Part shown: one piece after another, positions 16,015 through 26,027 of the stretch
Numbering within the stretch: the stretch's first letter is position 1
Layout of the letters: the number at the start of each line of letters is the position of its first letter
NCBI GenBank assembly: GCA_017625725.1
Contig: JAGAKH010000079.1
Location: 1-46,171 of the forward strand
Direction: 5' to 3'
Origin: Bacteroidales bacterium
Lineage (GTDB): Bacteria > Bacteroidota > Bacteroidia > Bacteroidales > UBA932
DNA: 46,171 nt
Position numbers and translations under genes: made by a program
The notes under the pieces: model-generated
Seen by the model: only the letters and a program-made list of their open reading frames with translations
The model's database searches: none
Told to the model about the DNA's origin: nothing

Positions 16015-19000
16015 ATGAACAACACAGCAAGGATACTGATTGCAGTTGCTATGCTTGCATGTCCTTTCCTGCCGGTTAATGCTGTTCCGGTGGAAAGTGA
16101 TGTGGAAATGCAGGCTCAGCAGGATCAGGTGCCGTATTCAGGTGTTGTCAAGGATGCCAAGACCGGTGAACCTCTCATAGGTGCATCTGTCATCCTTAAG
16201 GGCAGTACCAAATATGGTGCATCTACAGATCTTGATGGTAACTTCACCATCTATCTTCCAAAGGACGTCAAACCTGAACTGGAAGTATCATTCATCAGTT
16301 ACCAGACTCAGGTGATAGTTCCGGTACAATCCAGCGGAATCGTTGTCGCTCTTTCCGATGACCAGAATTTTCTGGATGCGGTGCAGGTAGTTGCATACGG
16401 AAAGCAGAAGAAGACATCGATTACCGGTGCCATCACATCAATCGGTTCCGAAGATCTCCTTAAATCTCCATCAGGAAGTGCAGCCAATTCACTTGCCGGA
16501 GCATTGACAGGTGTATCAACAATTCAGGCCTCCGGTCAGCCGGGTGCTGAAGACCCTGATATTTATGTCAGAGGATCGGGATCATTAACTAATGAAGCTT
16601 CGAAGCCTCTGATTCTTGTCGATGGAGTCGAGAGATCCTTCTTCCAGATGGATCCGAATGAAATCGACAATATCACCGTTCTGAAGGATGCGGCTTCTAC
16701 AGCCGTTTTCGGTGTGCGAGGTGCGAACGGTGTAATCCTTGTCACAACCAAACGTGGTGAGGAAGGAAAGGCAAAAATCAGTTTGAGCTCGGCTTTCGGT
16801 CTTACCCAGCCGCTCAGACATCTTACTGCCTGTGATAGTTATGAACATGCAAAGATCTTCAGTGAAGCACAGCTTTCGGATAGATGGAACGATCCGTCAA
16901 CATCTCTTACCTTCTCTGATGCAGTGATCGATATGTTCAGGAGAAATGCCGACCCGATCATGTTCCCTAACACGAACTGGGATGAGTATCTCTTCAATGA
17001 CCTGTCATGGCAGACACAGCATAACATTACCGTATCAGGAGGTGCTGATAGGGTAAGATATTTCGTTTCGCTTGGTTATCTCTACCAGGACGGAATGCTC
17101 AAGAGTTTTGAAAATTATAATTCCAACTATACATACAACCGTTACAATTACAGGGCTAATGTTGATGTTGACCTTACCAATACAACTCAGTTGAAGATCA
17201 ATATCGGTGGCCGTGTAGGAAAGAGACACGAGCCTAACGGATATGGTAGCAACATCTGGCAGTATATAACCTGGTGTACTCCTTATTCAAGCCCGGGATT
17301 TGTCGACGGTCACTATACGACTCCTAACCTTGGTCCTTACATTCCTATCGGTGGAGGTATGAGTGGACTCGACCTTTATTATGGTTATGGCTATTCTGAG
17401 AATACAGCGAATACGATGAACCTTGACATAGCTCTCGAGCAGAATCTTGACTTCATCACTAAGGGTCTCAGCCTGAATCTTAAGGGTGCATACAACTCAG
17501 TATATAACCTTTATGTGAGCCGTTCTCCTACAGCTGCCTTCAGCCGTTGGCAGAGCGTCAACTACAAAGGTTATTATACGCAGCCGGGAATGACCATGGA
17601 CAATCCGATGTTTGATAATACCCATGTATTCATTACCTCTGGTGAGGAATCGCTCGATGAGCCTATGACATACGCGTCAGGTACAAGCAAGGGAAGAGAC
17701 TGGTATCTCGAAGGAAGTCTCAATTACCATCGTGAATTCGGTAATCATGAGGTAAGTGCCCTTCTCCTCTACAACCAGTCAAAGACATATTATCCTGCAC
17801 AGTTCGTCGAGATCCCTACTGCATATGTAGGATATGTAGGCCGTATTACCTATAATTACAAGAGAAAGTATCTTGCTGATATCAATGTAGGTTACAATGG
17901 CTCGGAAAACTTTGCTCCAGGTCACCGTTACGGTCTTTTCCCTGCCGGATCAGTCGGTTGGGTAATTTCCGAGGAACCTTGGATGCAGGGAACCAAATCA
18001 TGGCTTGACTTCTTCAAGATCAGGGCATCATATGGTCTTGTCGGTAATGATAAATATAGCGGAGCCCGCTTCCTTTATCTGAACGGTTCATGGGATCCTT
18101 CTCACAGTGTGGCCCAGTTCGACAAGTGGGGCAGCTGGCAGTTCGGTGCGATGTACAGCTCGAACATGCTTGTAGATGCAATTGAAAATGCTGCAGGTAA
18201 TCCGATCGTATCATGGGAAAAATGTCTCAAGCAGAACTACGGTCTTGATATCGTTCTCTTCAAGCAGCAGCTTTCTATTAATTTAGACTACTTCCGCGAA
18301 CATCGTTACGACATCCTTTCAAAGAGAAATACTCTTCCTTCTATTGCAGATATCAATCTTCCGATGCTTAATCTCGGAATCGTAGACAATTACGGTTATG
18401 AGCTGGCTGCAACATGGAGGTCAAAGATAAGTGAGGACTTCAACTACTATATTACCGGAAACTACTCTTTCTCAAGAAATAAGATCATCTATATGGATGA
18501 GGTTGTCCCTAATGAACCATATATGGCCCAGACAGGACGTAGGACAGGTATGACATACGGATATCTCTTTGACCGTTACCTGACAGAGGATGACTTCGAT
18601 CCTGAGACAAGGGAACTGCTTACTATAGAGAAAGGTGGTACAGTACCATCCATCACCCTTGGTAATCCACGTCCTGGTGATGCAATCTTCAAGGATCTGA
18701 ATAGTGATGGAAAGATCGACGGTGATGACAACACATGGTTCGGTTCCGGCCAGAGACCAGAATCCGTTGCCGGACTCATCGCTGGCTTCACTTGGAAGAA
18801 CTTCGGCTTTTCAATGCAGTGGACAGGTGCTTGGGGTGCATCCCGTGTCTTGGGCTCAGATTATAAAAGCCCGTTCAGGGATAATAATGACGGAAGCCTT
18901 CTGAAATTCCTCGCAGACGGACGCTGGACTCCGGACAATCCTGAGTCAAGATTCCCTCGTGTAACATTCATGAACAAGTCATGGTATACCCAGTCATCTG

Positions 19001-19269
19001 ACATCTGGCTCATGGATGCATCTTATCTGAGACTCAAGAATGTCGAGCTTTCATATACCATTCCTCAGGGAAGACTCCTCAAGAGGTTGGGTATCAGTTC
19101 ACTCAGATGCTATATCAGCGGATATAACCTTCTGACATTGTTCTCGGAACTTGCCGATATCGACATCGATCCTGAAGGATCAACAGGTAGTGCCGACCTT
19201 AATGGTGATTACGTATACAGCTATCCGAATGTGCGTATCTATAACGCCGGATTCAATATATCATTCTAG
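16015..19269 (+). CDS. SusC/RagA-family TonB-dependent outer-membrane transporter (pair 1)
   Basis: This is a TonB-dependent importer of oligosaccharides in the outer membrane, working with the SusD lid encoded next. A signal peptide ends near VNAVPVES. A carboxypeptidase-regulatory-like domain follows (about 43-115; TGEPLIGASVILKG, then STDLDGNF). Next come a TonB-box-like stretch (VVAYGKQKKTSITGA) and a plug domain with the family hallmarks LVDGVERSF and VLKDAASTAVFGVRGANG. The beta barrel fills the rest and ends in an aromatic residue (NAGFNISF), as outer-membrane assembly requires. At 1084 residues the length is normal. No Shine-Dalgarno sequence precedes the ATG. The susD1 start lies just after its stop, so the two are surely co-transcribed. 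It is distinctly different from the second SusC in this locus, suggesting that different products are imported. Confidence 0.95.
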   Translation: MNNTARILIAVAMLACPFLPVNAVPVESDVEMQAQQDQVPYSGVVKDAKTGEPLIGASVILKGSTKYGASTDLDGNFTIYLPKDVKPELEVSFISYQTQVIVPVQSSGIVVALSDDQNFLDAVQVVAYGKQKKTSITGAITSIGSEDLLKSPSGSAANSLAGALTGVSTIQASGQPGAEDPDIYVRGSGSLTNEASKPLILVDGVERSFFQMDPNEIDNITVLKDAASTAVFGVRGANGVILVTTKRGEEGKAKISLSSAFGLTQPLRHLTACDSYEHAKIFSEAQLSDRWNDPSTSLTFSDAVIDMFRRNADPIMFPNTNWDEYLFNDLSWQTQHNITVSGGADRVRYFVSLGYLYQDGMLKSFENYNSNYTYNRYNYRANVDVDLTNTTQLKINIGGRVGKRHEPNGYGSNIWQYITWCTPYSSPGFVDGHYTTPNLGPYIPIGGGMSGLDLYYGYGYSENTANTMNLDIALEQNLDFITKGLSLNLKGAYNSVYNLYVSRSPTAAFSRWQSVNYKGYYTQPGMTMDNPMFDNTHVFITSGEESLDEPMTYASGTSKGRDWYLEGSLNYHREFGNHEVSALLLYNQSKTYYPAQFVEIPTAYVGYVGRITYNYKRKYLADINVGYNGSENFAPGHRYGLFPAGSVGWVISEEPWMQGTKSWLDFFKIRASYGLVGNDKYSGARFLYLNGSWDPSHSVAQFDKWGSWQFGAMYSSNMLVDAIENAAGNPIVSWEKCLKQNYGLDIVLFKQQLSINLDYFREHRYDILSKRNTLPSIADINLPMLNLGIVDNYGYELAATWRSKISEDFNYYITGNYSFSRNKIIYMDEVVPNEPYMAQTGRRTGMTYGYLFDRYLTEDDFDPETRELLTIEKGGTVPSITLGNPRPGDAIFKDLNSDGKIDGDDNTWFGSGQRPESVAGLIAGFTWKNFGFSMQWTGAWGASRVLGSDYKSPFRDNNDGSLLKFLADGRWTPDNPESRFPRVTFMNKSWYTQSSDIWLMDASYLRLKNVELSYTIPQGRLLKRLGISSLRCYISGYNLLTLFSELADIDIDPEGSTGSADLNGDYVYSYPNVRIYNAGFNISF

Positions 19270-19281
19270 GAGGATATGTGT

Positions 19282-21315
19282 ATGAAAAACAGAATATATC
19301 TATTATTTATTTCTATATTGACTTTTTCTGCAATAGGCTGCAGCGACTTGAGGTTTGGAGATGCCTTTCTTGAGAAGGCCCCGGGTGTCGATGTGACAGT
19401 TGATACAATTTTCTCTTCAAAGCTGTATGCAGACAGAGCCTTGGTAGCGGCCTATTCTACATTGAGGGTGGGCTTCCCGATACATAACCAGGCATGGCCA
19501 CTTTCTTCGTCTGGACTTTACGATCCGGGCAAGAGATATGACAGGGCCTGCAGTCAGCTTGATAACGATGTGCTTGACAGTATCACTGACCTTATGGAGT
19601 CTCACAATGACTGGAGCAGCGGCGGACAGGAGTATGCTGCCGGTAACTATAGTGCAGAGACTGAGAACGGAGCTTCCTGGACAAAGCTGGCGTTTACACC
19701 AGACAAGGAACTCAACTGGTCCGGTATCAGAAGATCATTCCAGTATATTGAAAATGTGGACAGGGTTCCGGATATGACAGACCAGGAAAAGGCCTATGGT
19801 AAAGGAGAAGCATATCTGATCATTGCTACACATTACCTTGACATGTTCAGACATTACGGAGGAATTCCTCTTCTCAAGGCTTCTGTCGGTGCGGACAATG
19901 TTCAGGGTACGGATTTTTCCAGAAGGACTGCTGAAGAAGTTCTTGCCTATATTATCGAACTCTGTGATACAGCAGCGGACTTGCTCCCTTGGACAGTGTC
20001 AGCTGATAAGGACGGACATATGACCAAGGCTTCTGCCATGGGATTGAAGTGTCGTGCTTTGCTTTTTGCTGCAAGTCCTCTCTTCAATTGGAAAGAACCG
20101 TATAGTTCCAATACACCTGTAGCTCAGAGTGCCAATGCGTCACTTGTGAATTCTGAGGATATTCCTAAGATGTATTGGTTCGGCGGATATGATCCGAACC
20201 GCTGGCAGGCTGTAGCTGACGCATGTGAGGCATTCATCAAGGAGAACAAGGCCAATGGCGATCCTTACGGACTTGTCTATGCTGAAGCAGATGATGTGGA
20301 GTCTTACAGAAGCAACTGGAGCACATGTTTCGTAGACCGCTATAACTTTGAGATCCTGATTCAGACTGGACGTCATTATGATACATTTGCCAATACATAT
20401 CACCGTTGTTACTATGGAGTATCCGACGACAATGGAAATAACGGTCGTGGATATGGTGGAGGATGTATCACTCTGAACTTTGTCGACATGTTCCAGAATA
20501 TGGACGGAACACCGGCGATTTATGCTGACTGGATTGCCAAGAACGGCAATGTTGCGAAAATCAATGAAGACCCGTTCAGAGGAAGGGACCCACGTCTTTA
20601 TGAGTCGGTTATGATCAATGGTGACCACTTCAGAGGCCGTGCTGCAGAAATGTGGATCGGTGGTCTTGAAAGAGGTAGTGCCGAGGGTAACAGAGCCATT
20701 ACAGGTTTCTGCTCGAGAAAGTTCATCTGGGACTATAATGATGATACATATATGAACAGGCCTCTCAATTACGCATATCTGCGTATGCCTGAGATCTACC
20801 TTACTTATGCAGAGGCACTTAATGAGCTTGGAAGAACAGACGAGGCTTTGTATTGGCTGAATCTTGTACGTCAGAGAGTCGGAATCGCTGACATGACTGA
20901 AGAGCTGCTTGTTGCGAACCAGGGTAATAAGAATCTTCCAAAGTATGAAGGTCTTCAGGGCAATCCGTTACTCAGAGAAGAGATCCTTGACGAAAGGGCA
21001 AGAGAACTTTTCTTCGAGGAGTGCCGCTGGTACGACATCGTCCGTTGGAAGAGGGATGATATTTTCAAGAAAGATCTGTATGGAATCCAGATAACCATTG
21101 ACAAGGCTGTCAGAAGTGCTGATACCAACAACGACGGTATCATCAACGACGAAGATGACCTTGATGCATACGAGTCTACTTTCCATTATTCTGATCCTAG
21201 GAAGGAAGATGACCGTTACTGGAAGATGAACTGGGATACAAAGTGGTATCTGAGTGCATTCCCTACAAATGAAATCAATAAGGGTTATGGTCTTGTACAG
21301 AATCCTGGTTGGTAA
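19282..21315 (+). CDS. SusD/RagB-family glycan-binding lipoprotein (pair 1)
   Basis: This is the surface lipoprotein lid of the SusC1 transporter, which binds glycan and closes over the barrel. The start at 19282 is chosen over ATG 19276 because AGGAGG at 19268-19273 lies 8 nt before it rather than 2, and the resulting signal peptide (MKNRIYLLF, lipobox SAIGC, Cys20) is regular. SusD hallmarks include the helical SAMGLKCRALLFAASPL segment, the YLRMPEIYLTYAEALN motif, and the C-terminal DERARELFFEECRWYDIVRW segment. At 677 residues it is longer than a typical SusD. An acidic loop at about 612-625 (DTNNDGIINDEDD) looks like a calcium-binding loop. It ends in NPGW, as SusD proteins often do. Confidence 0.95.
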   Translation: MKNRIYLLFISILTFSAIGCSDLRFGDAFLEKAPGVDVTVDTIFSSKLYADRALVAAYSTLRVGFPIHNQAWPLSSSGLYDPGKRYDRACSQLDNDVLDSITDLMESHNDWSSGGQEYAAGNYSAETENGASWTKLAFTPDKELNWSGIRRSFQYIENVDRVPDMTDQEKAYGKGEAYLIIATHYLDMFRHYGGIPLLKASVGADNVQGTDFSRRTAEEVLAYIIELCDTAADLLPWTVSADKDGHMTKASAMGLKCRALLFAASPLFNWKEPYSSNTPVAQSANASLVNSEDIPKMYWFGGYDPNRWQAVADACEAFIKENKANGDPYGLVYAEADDVESYRSNWSTCFVDRYNFEILIQTGRHYDTFANTYHRCYYGVSDDNGNNGRGYGGGCITLNFVDMFQNMDGTPAIYADWIAKNGNVAKINEDPFRGRDPRLYESVMINGDHFRGRAAEMWIGGLERGSAEGNRAITGFCSRKFIWDYNDDTYMNRPLNYAYLRMPEIYLTYAEALNELGRTDEALYWLNLVRQRVGIADMTEELLVANQGNKNLPKYEGLQGNPLLREEILDERARELFFEECRWYDIVRWKRDDIFKKDLYGIQITIDKAVRSADTNNDGIINDEDDLDAYESTFHYSDPRKEDDRYWKMNWDTKWYLSAFPTNEINKGYGLVQNPGW

Positions 21316-21339
21316 CAATTAATTCAGAAAGAAAAGGTT

Positions 21340-24324
21340 ATGAAAAGATTATTCTTTACATTACTTATAGCGTTGTCAGCTCTCCAAGCCTTGGCACAGC
21401 CGATAGAGGTGAAACTCAAGGTTGTGGATGATCTTGGCGTGGGCCTCAAGGAGGTTCAGATAGACTATGACGGTGCGGAAGCTCCTGTATTTACTGATGC
21501 ATCGGGCTCAGCTGTCATTACAATTGATGAGGGGGCGTTTATCAATCTCTCCCTGTTCAACAGGTTCGAGAAGCAGGTTATCGTCGATAGCGATGATATG
21601 ACTGTCGTTATGGGCAGGAGAAGCCGGGCCTATGGTCTTGGTTATGACCTGTTTACTACTAAGGAAAAGTCTTCTGCTGCTATTGATGGAATCGGGGAAG
21701 ACGAACTTAAGATAACGACAAACAAGCAGATCATGAATGCCTTGTATGGTCTGATTCCGGGACTTGCCGTTTATCAGAACGGATCCGGAGCATGGCCTGA
21801 GGATATTGAACCGCTTGTAAATGTCAGAGGAAGAGGCTCATACAATCCAAATGCCGTTCTAATTCTGGTTGATGGTATCAGACGAGATGCATCGGCAATT
21901 GATGTTGAAGAGGTTGAGAGTGTTACTGTTCTCAAGGATGCTGCAGCATTGGCTCTTTATGGAATCAGGGGAGCGGATGGTGCTGTCCTCATTACAACCA
22001 AGAGAGGTGGTAGCCAGAAACTCAATATCAAGGCCGGATACTCATTCGGAATCGAGACTCCTTTCAGAGTGCCGGATATGGCATCACCTGTCGAGTATGC
22101 CAGGGCATTCAATGAAGCTCTTGTAAATGATGGATTGAAGCCTGCATACTCTGCTGAGGACATCGATAATATTGCAAGCGGCAAGAATTCCGTGTTCGCT
22201 GGTGTTGATTGGAGGAATCACATCATGAGGAACATGGGATTTGATAATGACGTTCATTTTTCGATGAACGGATCATCCAAGAAGGTAAGATACTTTGTGT
22301 ATGCCGACTATACCGGAAACAGGGGACTCTTCAAGAATACGGAGATAATTGACGGAATCGAGACACAGAACGTGTACGATGCTCTTAAACTTCGTTCCAA
22401 CCTGGATTTCGTAATTACACCGACTACATTTGTCAAGGTTAACCTTGCTGCCAGAATCCAGCAGAGGACGCAGCCTATCAACGGAACATCTTTGGCAACA
22501 ATGTATGCAGCTCCTTCACTTGGATTCCCTGTGAAATACAATAATATATGGTGTCGTACAGCCAAGTTTGAGAACCCGGTCCAGTATCTTCTGGGAAGCG
22601 GAAACCTCCTTACTTTCTCAAGAAGACTCTCGGCAGACCTCACCATTCTTCAGGAACTGAACAGCATTACAAAGGGTCTTACTGCAGAGGTCCGTATCGC
22701 TTATGACAATCTTGCCAACATCAACGACCAGAAGGGATTCTCAAACTCGTACTATATGTTTGACCCTTATTATGGTGACGATGATACAATTGAGGATTAT
22801 ACCCTTCAGCTCTTCGGAAATGACACTGAGATGGCTTATTCAAGCTTCCTTGAGTCTCAGTTCATGCATATGAACATCTGGGCAAAACTCAATTGGGAGA
22901 GGACTTTCGGAAAGCATAATGCACATGCTGCCTTGATCTTCAACCGTGAAGGACGTGTTCTTGCCGGGGCAAACAGCTCATATGTTCATCATGATTTCAT
23001 CCTGAATGCGAATTATGATTATGCCGGCAAGTATCTTTTGAACGTGACAGCGTCATATTCAGGCAGCAGCATGATGCCAAGAGGAGACAAGTTCCGTTTC
23101 TATCCGGCTGTTTCAGCTGCTTGGGTCGTATCAAATGAGGATTTCCTCAAAGGATCGGATATCGTGAACTTCCTTAAGCTGAGGGCTTCGTATGGTGTCG
23201 TAGGTATGGACAGCAATCTGTCTTATGATATGGACATACAGTTCAACGGTGCCGGAAATTCATACACATTCGTTTCGAATTCGACAATGGCTGGACTGAT
23301 GGAAGGTGCGCTTCCATCACTTGGAATCAATCCAGAGACAGACTACAAGTCCAACATAGGTCTTGAATTCAATCTCTTCAGACATCTGAGCGGTTCGGTA
23401 GACCTGTTCAGCAACCATCGTACAAACATCCGTACCGTTGCTTCTACTACAGTGTCACAGGTGCTTGGTATCGGCATGTCGGATACATTCAACGGTGAGG
23501 TACTCAACAGAGGTTTCGAAGTATCACTCGGATGGGATCAGAAGATCGGAGACTTTGCATACAGCCTGAGAGGTAATCTTGCTTATGCAAAGAATCAGAT
23601 CCTCCACATAGATGAGGAGTATCAGCCGTTCAAGCATCTTTATCAGGAAGGTCATTCTGTAGGTCAGTTCTACGGACTCGTATTCGACGGTTACTATCAG
23701 CAGGAGGATTTCGATGCTGAAGGAAACCTCCTTCCATACGTCCCTTCAAGTACATTCGCAACAGTCAAGCCTGGTGATGTGAAGTACAAGGACCTTACAG
23801 GAGACTACAAGATCGACAACTATGACAACACTTATCAGCTCGGAACAAATCTTCCTGAACTTTATTATGGAGTCCAGCTTGGTATGTCATGGAAGGGACT
23901 TGGTTTCAACGCGTACTTCCAGGGAACTTCAGGATATACTATAGCTACCGATCTGTCAAGTGTATACCAGCCGCTCCATGGAAATGACAAGAATATCTCA
24001 TGCCATTATCTTAAGGATTACTGGACACCGGAGAATACCAATGCAAGATATCCGAGACTCACTACTCTCGAGAACAAGAATAACTATCTTGCCAGCAATC
24101 TCTGGACAGTAGAGGGAGGTTACCTCAAGTTGCGTGAGCTGGAATTGTTCTATGACCTTCCAAAGAGCGTCACTGAGAAACTTAAGATGGCAGGTGTCAG
24201 AATACATCTTAGAGGACACAATCTGTTCTCGATAGATAATGTGGGTATTCTTGATCCGGAGTGGGTAAGTCTTGATTATCCTACAGTAAAATCTTATACC
24301 ATCGGTGTCAATGTGTCATTCTAA
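21340..24324 (+). CDS. SusC/RagA-family TonB-dependent outer-membrane transporter (pair 2), divergent N-terminus
   Basis: This is the second TonB-dependent importer of the locus. The signal peptide ends near LQALAQ. The N-terminal Ig-like regulatory domain (about 22-90) is recognisable only by shape (VVDDLGVGLKEVQIDYDG, then FTDASGSAVITI) and lacks the usual TGEPLIGA-type sequence. The TonB-box region is also unusual. The plug is canonical (ILVDGIRRD; SVTVLKDAAALALYGIRGADG). The barrel ends in GVNVSF, with the final aromatic residue needed for assembly. At 994 residues it is about 90 shorter than SusC1. It begins 24 nt after susD1 and is followed 18 nt later by susD2. The two SusC proteins are not recent duplicates by eye. 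Confidence 0.94.
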   Translation: MKRLFFTLLIALSALQALAQPIEVKLKVVDDLGVGLKEVQIDYDGAEAPVFTDASGSAVITIDEGAFINLSLFNRFEKQVIVDSDDMTVVMGRRSRAYGLGYDLFTTKEKSSAAIDGIGEDELKITTNKQIMNALYGLIPGLAVYQNGSGAWPEDIEPLVNVRGRGSYNPNAVLILVDGIRRDASAIDVEEVESVTVLKDAAALALYGIRGADGAVLITTKRGGSQKLNIKAGYSFGIETPFRVPDMASPVEYARAFNEALVNDGLKPAYSAEDIDNIASGKNSVFAGVDWRNHIMRNMGFDNDVHFSMNGSSKKVRYFVYADYTGNRGLFKNTEIIDGIETQNVYDALKLRSNLDFVITPTTFVKVNLAARIQQRTQPINGTSLATMYAAPSLGFPVKYNNIWCRTAKFENPVQYLLGSGNLLTFSRRLSADLTILQELNSITKGLTAEVRIAYDNLANINDQKGFSNSYYMFDPYYGDDDTIEDYTLQLFGNDTEMAYSSFLESQFMHMNIWAKLNWERTFGKHNAHAALIFNREGRVLAGANSSYVHHDFILNANYDYAGKYLLNVTASYSGSSMMPRGDKFRFYPAVSAAWVVSNEDFLKGSDIVNFLKLRASYGVVGMDSNLSYDMDIQFNGAGNSYTFVSNSTMAGLMEGALPSLGINPETDYKSNIGLEFNLFRHLSGSVDLFSNHRTNIRTVASTTVSQVLGIGMSDTFNGEVLNRGFEVSLGWDQKIGDFAYSLRGNLAYAKNQILHIDEEYQPFKHLYQEGHSVGQFYGLVFDGYYQQEDFDAEGNLLPYVPSSTFATVKPGDVKYKDLTGDYKIDNYDNTYQLGTNLPELYYGVQLGMSWKGLGFNAYFQGTSGYTIATDLSSVYQPLHGNDKNISCHYLKDYWTPENTNARYPRLTTLENKNNYLASNLWTVEGGYLKLRELELFYDLPKSVTEKLKMAGVRIHLRGHNLFSIDNVGILDPEWVSLDYPTVKSYTIGVNVSF

Positions 24325-24342
24325 AACAGGAGGAACGAAACA

Positions 24343-25995
24343 ATGAATAAATATTTTTCAAGATTTTTCATAACAGCCCTTGCTGCTGTCAGTGTGGCTG
24401 TGTCCTGCAATGACCTGACACTTGATGAATCGGTCTATCATACCAAGAAGTATCTTTTCGGAGACTTCTCTCAGGTGAAGGAGGTCATGACCAATGTGTA
24501 CGGTTATCTTGAGTCAGGTTTCTATGATTTTCAGGAGTGTGCGACAGATGATGCCGTGTATGCAAATACACCGGATGTCGCAAAGATCTACTACGATGGA
24601 AGCTGGTCTGCAAATAACCTTGTAGATGACAAATGGTCTCATTATTATTCAGCAATCAGAGCCGCTAACTTCCTGATGGAAAACTGCCCTGAAGATTATG
24701 AGATTGCCCGTTGGGATGATCGTTATAAGGATTATCTTGCCCAGCTTAAGAATTATCCATGGGAGGCCAAGGCACTCAGAGCATTTTTCCATATGGAGCT
24801 TCTTAAGAGGTATAAGACAATCGTCATTGCCGACAAGACATTCACTGTCGAGGAGGTGAACAATCTTATGCCTTCAACATATGACCAGGCAGTGAACTGG
24901 ATCGAAAAGGAACTTAAGGACGCTGCCGATCATCTGCCTGACACTTATGCTTCTTCGTATTATGCTGAAATCGGACGTGTGACAAAGGGCTTTGCCCTTG
25001 CAGCCCGTGCAAGGCTTCTTCTATACGCAGCCAGTCCATTGAACAATGAGATGGCTGAGAAAGACAGGTATGCCCGTGCTGCAGCGGCGGCTCTTGATTT
25101 CATCGATGCAAATAACACTTCGAAGACATATTTCTTGAGGAAACAGATGTTCAATGTCGAGAATCAGGATCTGATTTTCGGTATTCGTGAAGCTACGGAC
25201 AACACATTTGAATCGCAGAATTTCCCTATAGGTTATGAGGGAGGAAATTCCGGAACATGTCCTACCTTGAACCTTGTAGAGGCCTTTGACATGGCAGACG
25301 GTACTCCTTTCAATTATGAGAAGCACAGCAGTGCCCTTCTGGATCCTTCTCAGAGAGACCCTAGAATGGCTAAGGCTATCATTTCAAACGGTGATATGTT
25401 CAAGGACGAGATAGTCGAGACCTTCATCGGAGGAAGAAACGGCCAGCCTAAGGAGAATGCAAGCCCGACTTCATTCTATCTCCGCAAGTTCGTTCAGGAG
25501 GCTACAAGACTTACTGTAGGAAATGTCTCCGAGATGCTTCACCTTTATCCTATCTTCAGGATCCAGGAGGTCTATCTGAATTATGCAGAGGCATTGTTTG
25601 AAGCTACAGGTTCACCTGACTTCAAGGGCTCTCTGAGTGGAGTGAACTATACAATGTCTCCAAGAGAGGCACTCAATAAGGTCAGGACTGTATATCAGAT
25701 GCCTGAGGTCCCTTCAGGACTTACAGCAGCTGAGTTCCGTACAAGACTCCGCAATGAAAGACGCGTCGAACTCTGCTTCGAGGGTCACAGATTCTGGGAT
25801 ATCCGCAGATGGAAGCTCGGTGACAAGACAAAGGAAATCTACGGATTGAAGATAACCAGGAACCTTGATGAAACTTTCTCAGCAGAGAAGGTGCTTGTGC
25901 AGTCACGTTACTGGAATGACAAGCAGTATTGGTATCCTATTTCAAGTTCAGAAATATTCAAGAACCAGTCGCTCATTCAGAATACCGGCTGGTAG
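24343..25995 (+). CDS. SusD/RagB-family glycan-binding lipoprotein (pair 2)
   Basis: This is the lid partner of SusC2 on the outer surface. The signal peptide ends at the lipobox VAVSC (Cys22) and the mature protein starts NDLTLDESVY. SusD hallmarks are the segment KGFALAARARLLLYAASPLN (about 205-225), FRIQEVYLNYAEALF, and the C-terminal RNERRVELCFEGHRFWDIRRW, with the final NTGW. Its length (550 residues) is ordinary for the family and much shorter than SusD1. AGGAGG at 24328-24333 lies 9 nt before the ATG, one of only two such sites seen in the operon. The specificity is unknown but should complement that of pair 1. Confidence 0.95.
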   Translation: MNKYFSRFFITALAAVSVAVSCNDLTLDESVYHTKKYLFGDFSQVKEVMTNVYGYLESGFYDFQECATDDAVYANTPDVAKIYYDGSWSANNLVDDKWSHYYSAIRAANFLMENCPEDYEIARWDDRYKDYLAQLKNYPWEAKALRAFFHMELLKRYKTIVIADKTFTVEEVNNLMPSTYDQAVNWIEKELKDAADHLPDTYASSYYAEIGRVTKGFALAARARLLLYAASPLNNEMAEKDRYARAAAAALDFIDANNTSKTYFLRKQMFNVENQDLIFGIREATDNTFESQNFPIGYEGGNSGTCPTLNLVEAFDMADGTPFNYEKHSSALLDPSQRDPRMAKAIISNGDMFKDEIVETFIGGRNGQPKENASPTSFYLRKFVQEATRLTVGNVSEMLHLYPIFRIQEVYLNYAEALFEATGSPDFKGSLSGVNYTMSPREALNKVRTVYQMPEVPSGLTAAEFRTRLRNERRVELCFEGHRFWDIRRWKLGDKTKEIYGLKITRNLDETFSAEKVLVQSRYWNDKQYWYPISSSEIFKNQSLIQNTGW

Positions 25996-26027
25996 GAACA
26001 TGTCTGTCAATTCAGACATATCAGACA

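Noticed and set aside
25929-26027. Upstream start extending the first GH3 protein by 33 residues
   Set aside because: It begins inside susD2 and would bury the lipoprotein signal peptide that starts at 26028.
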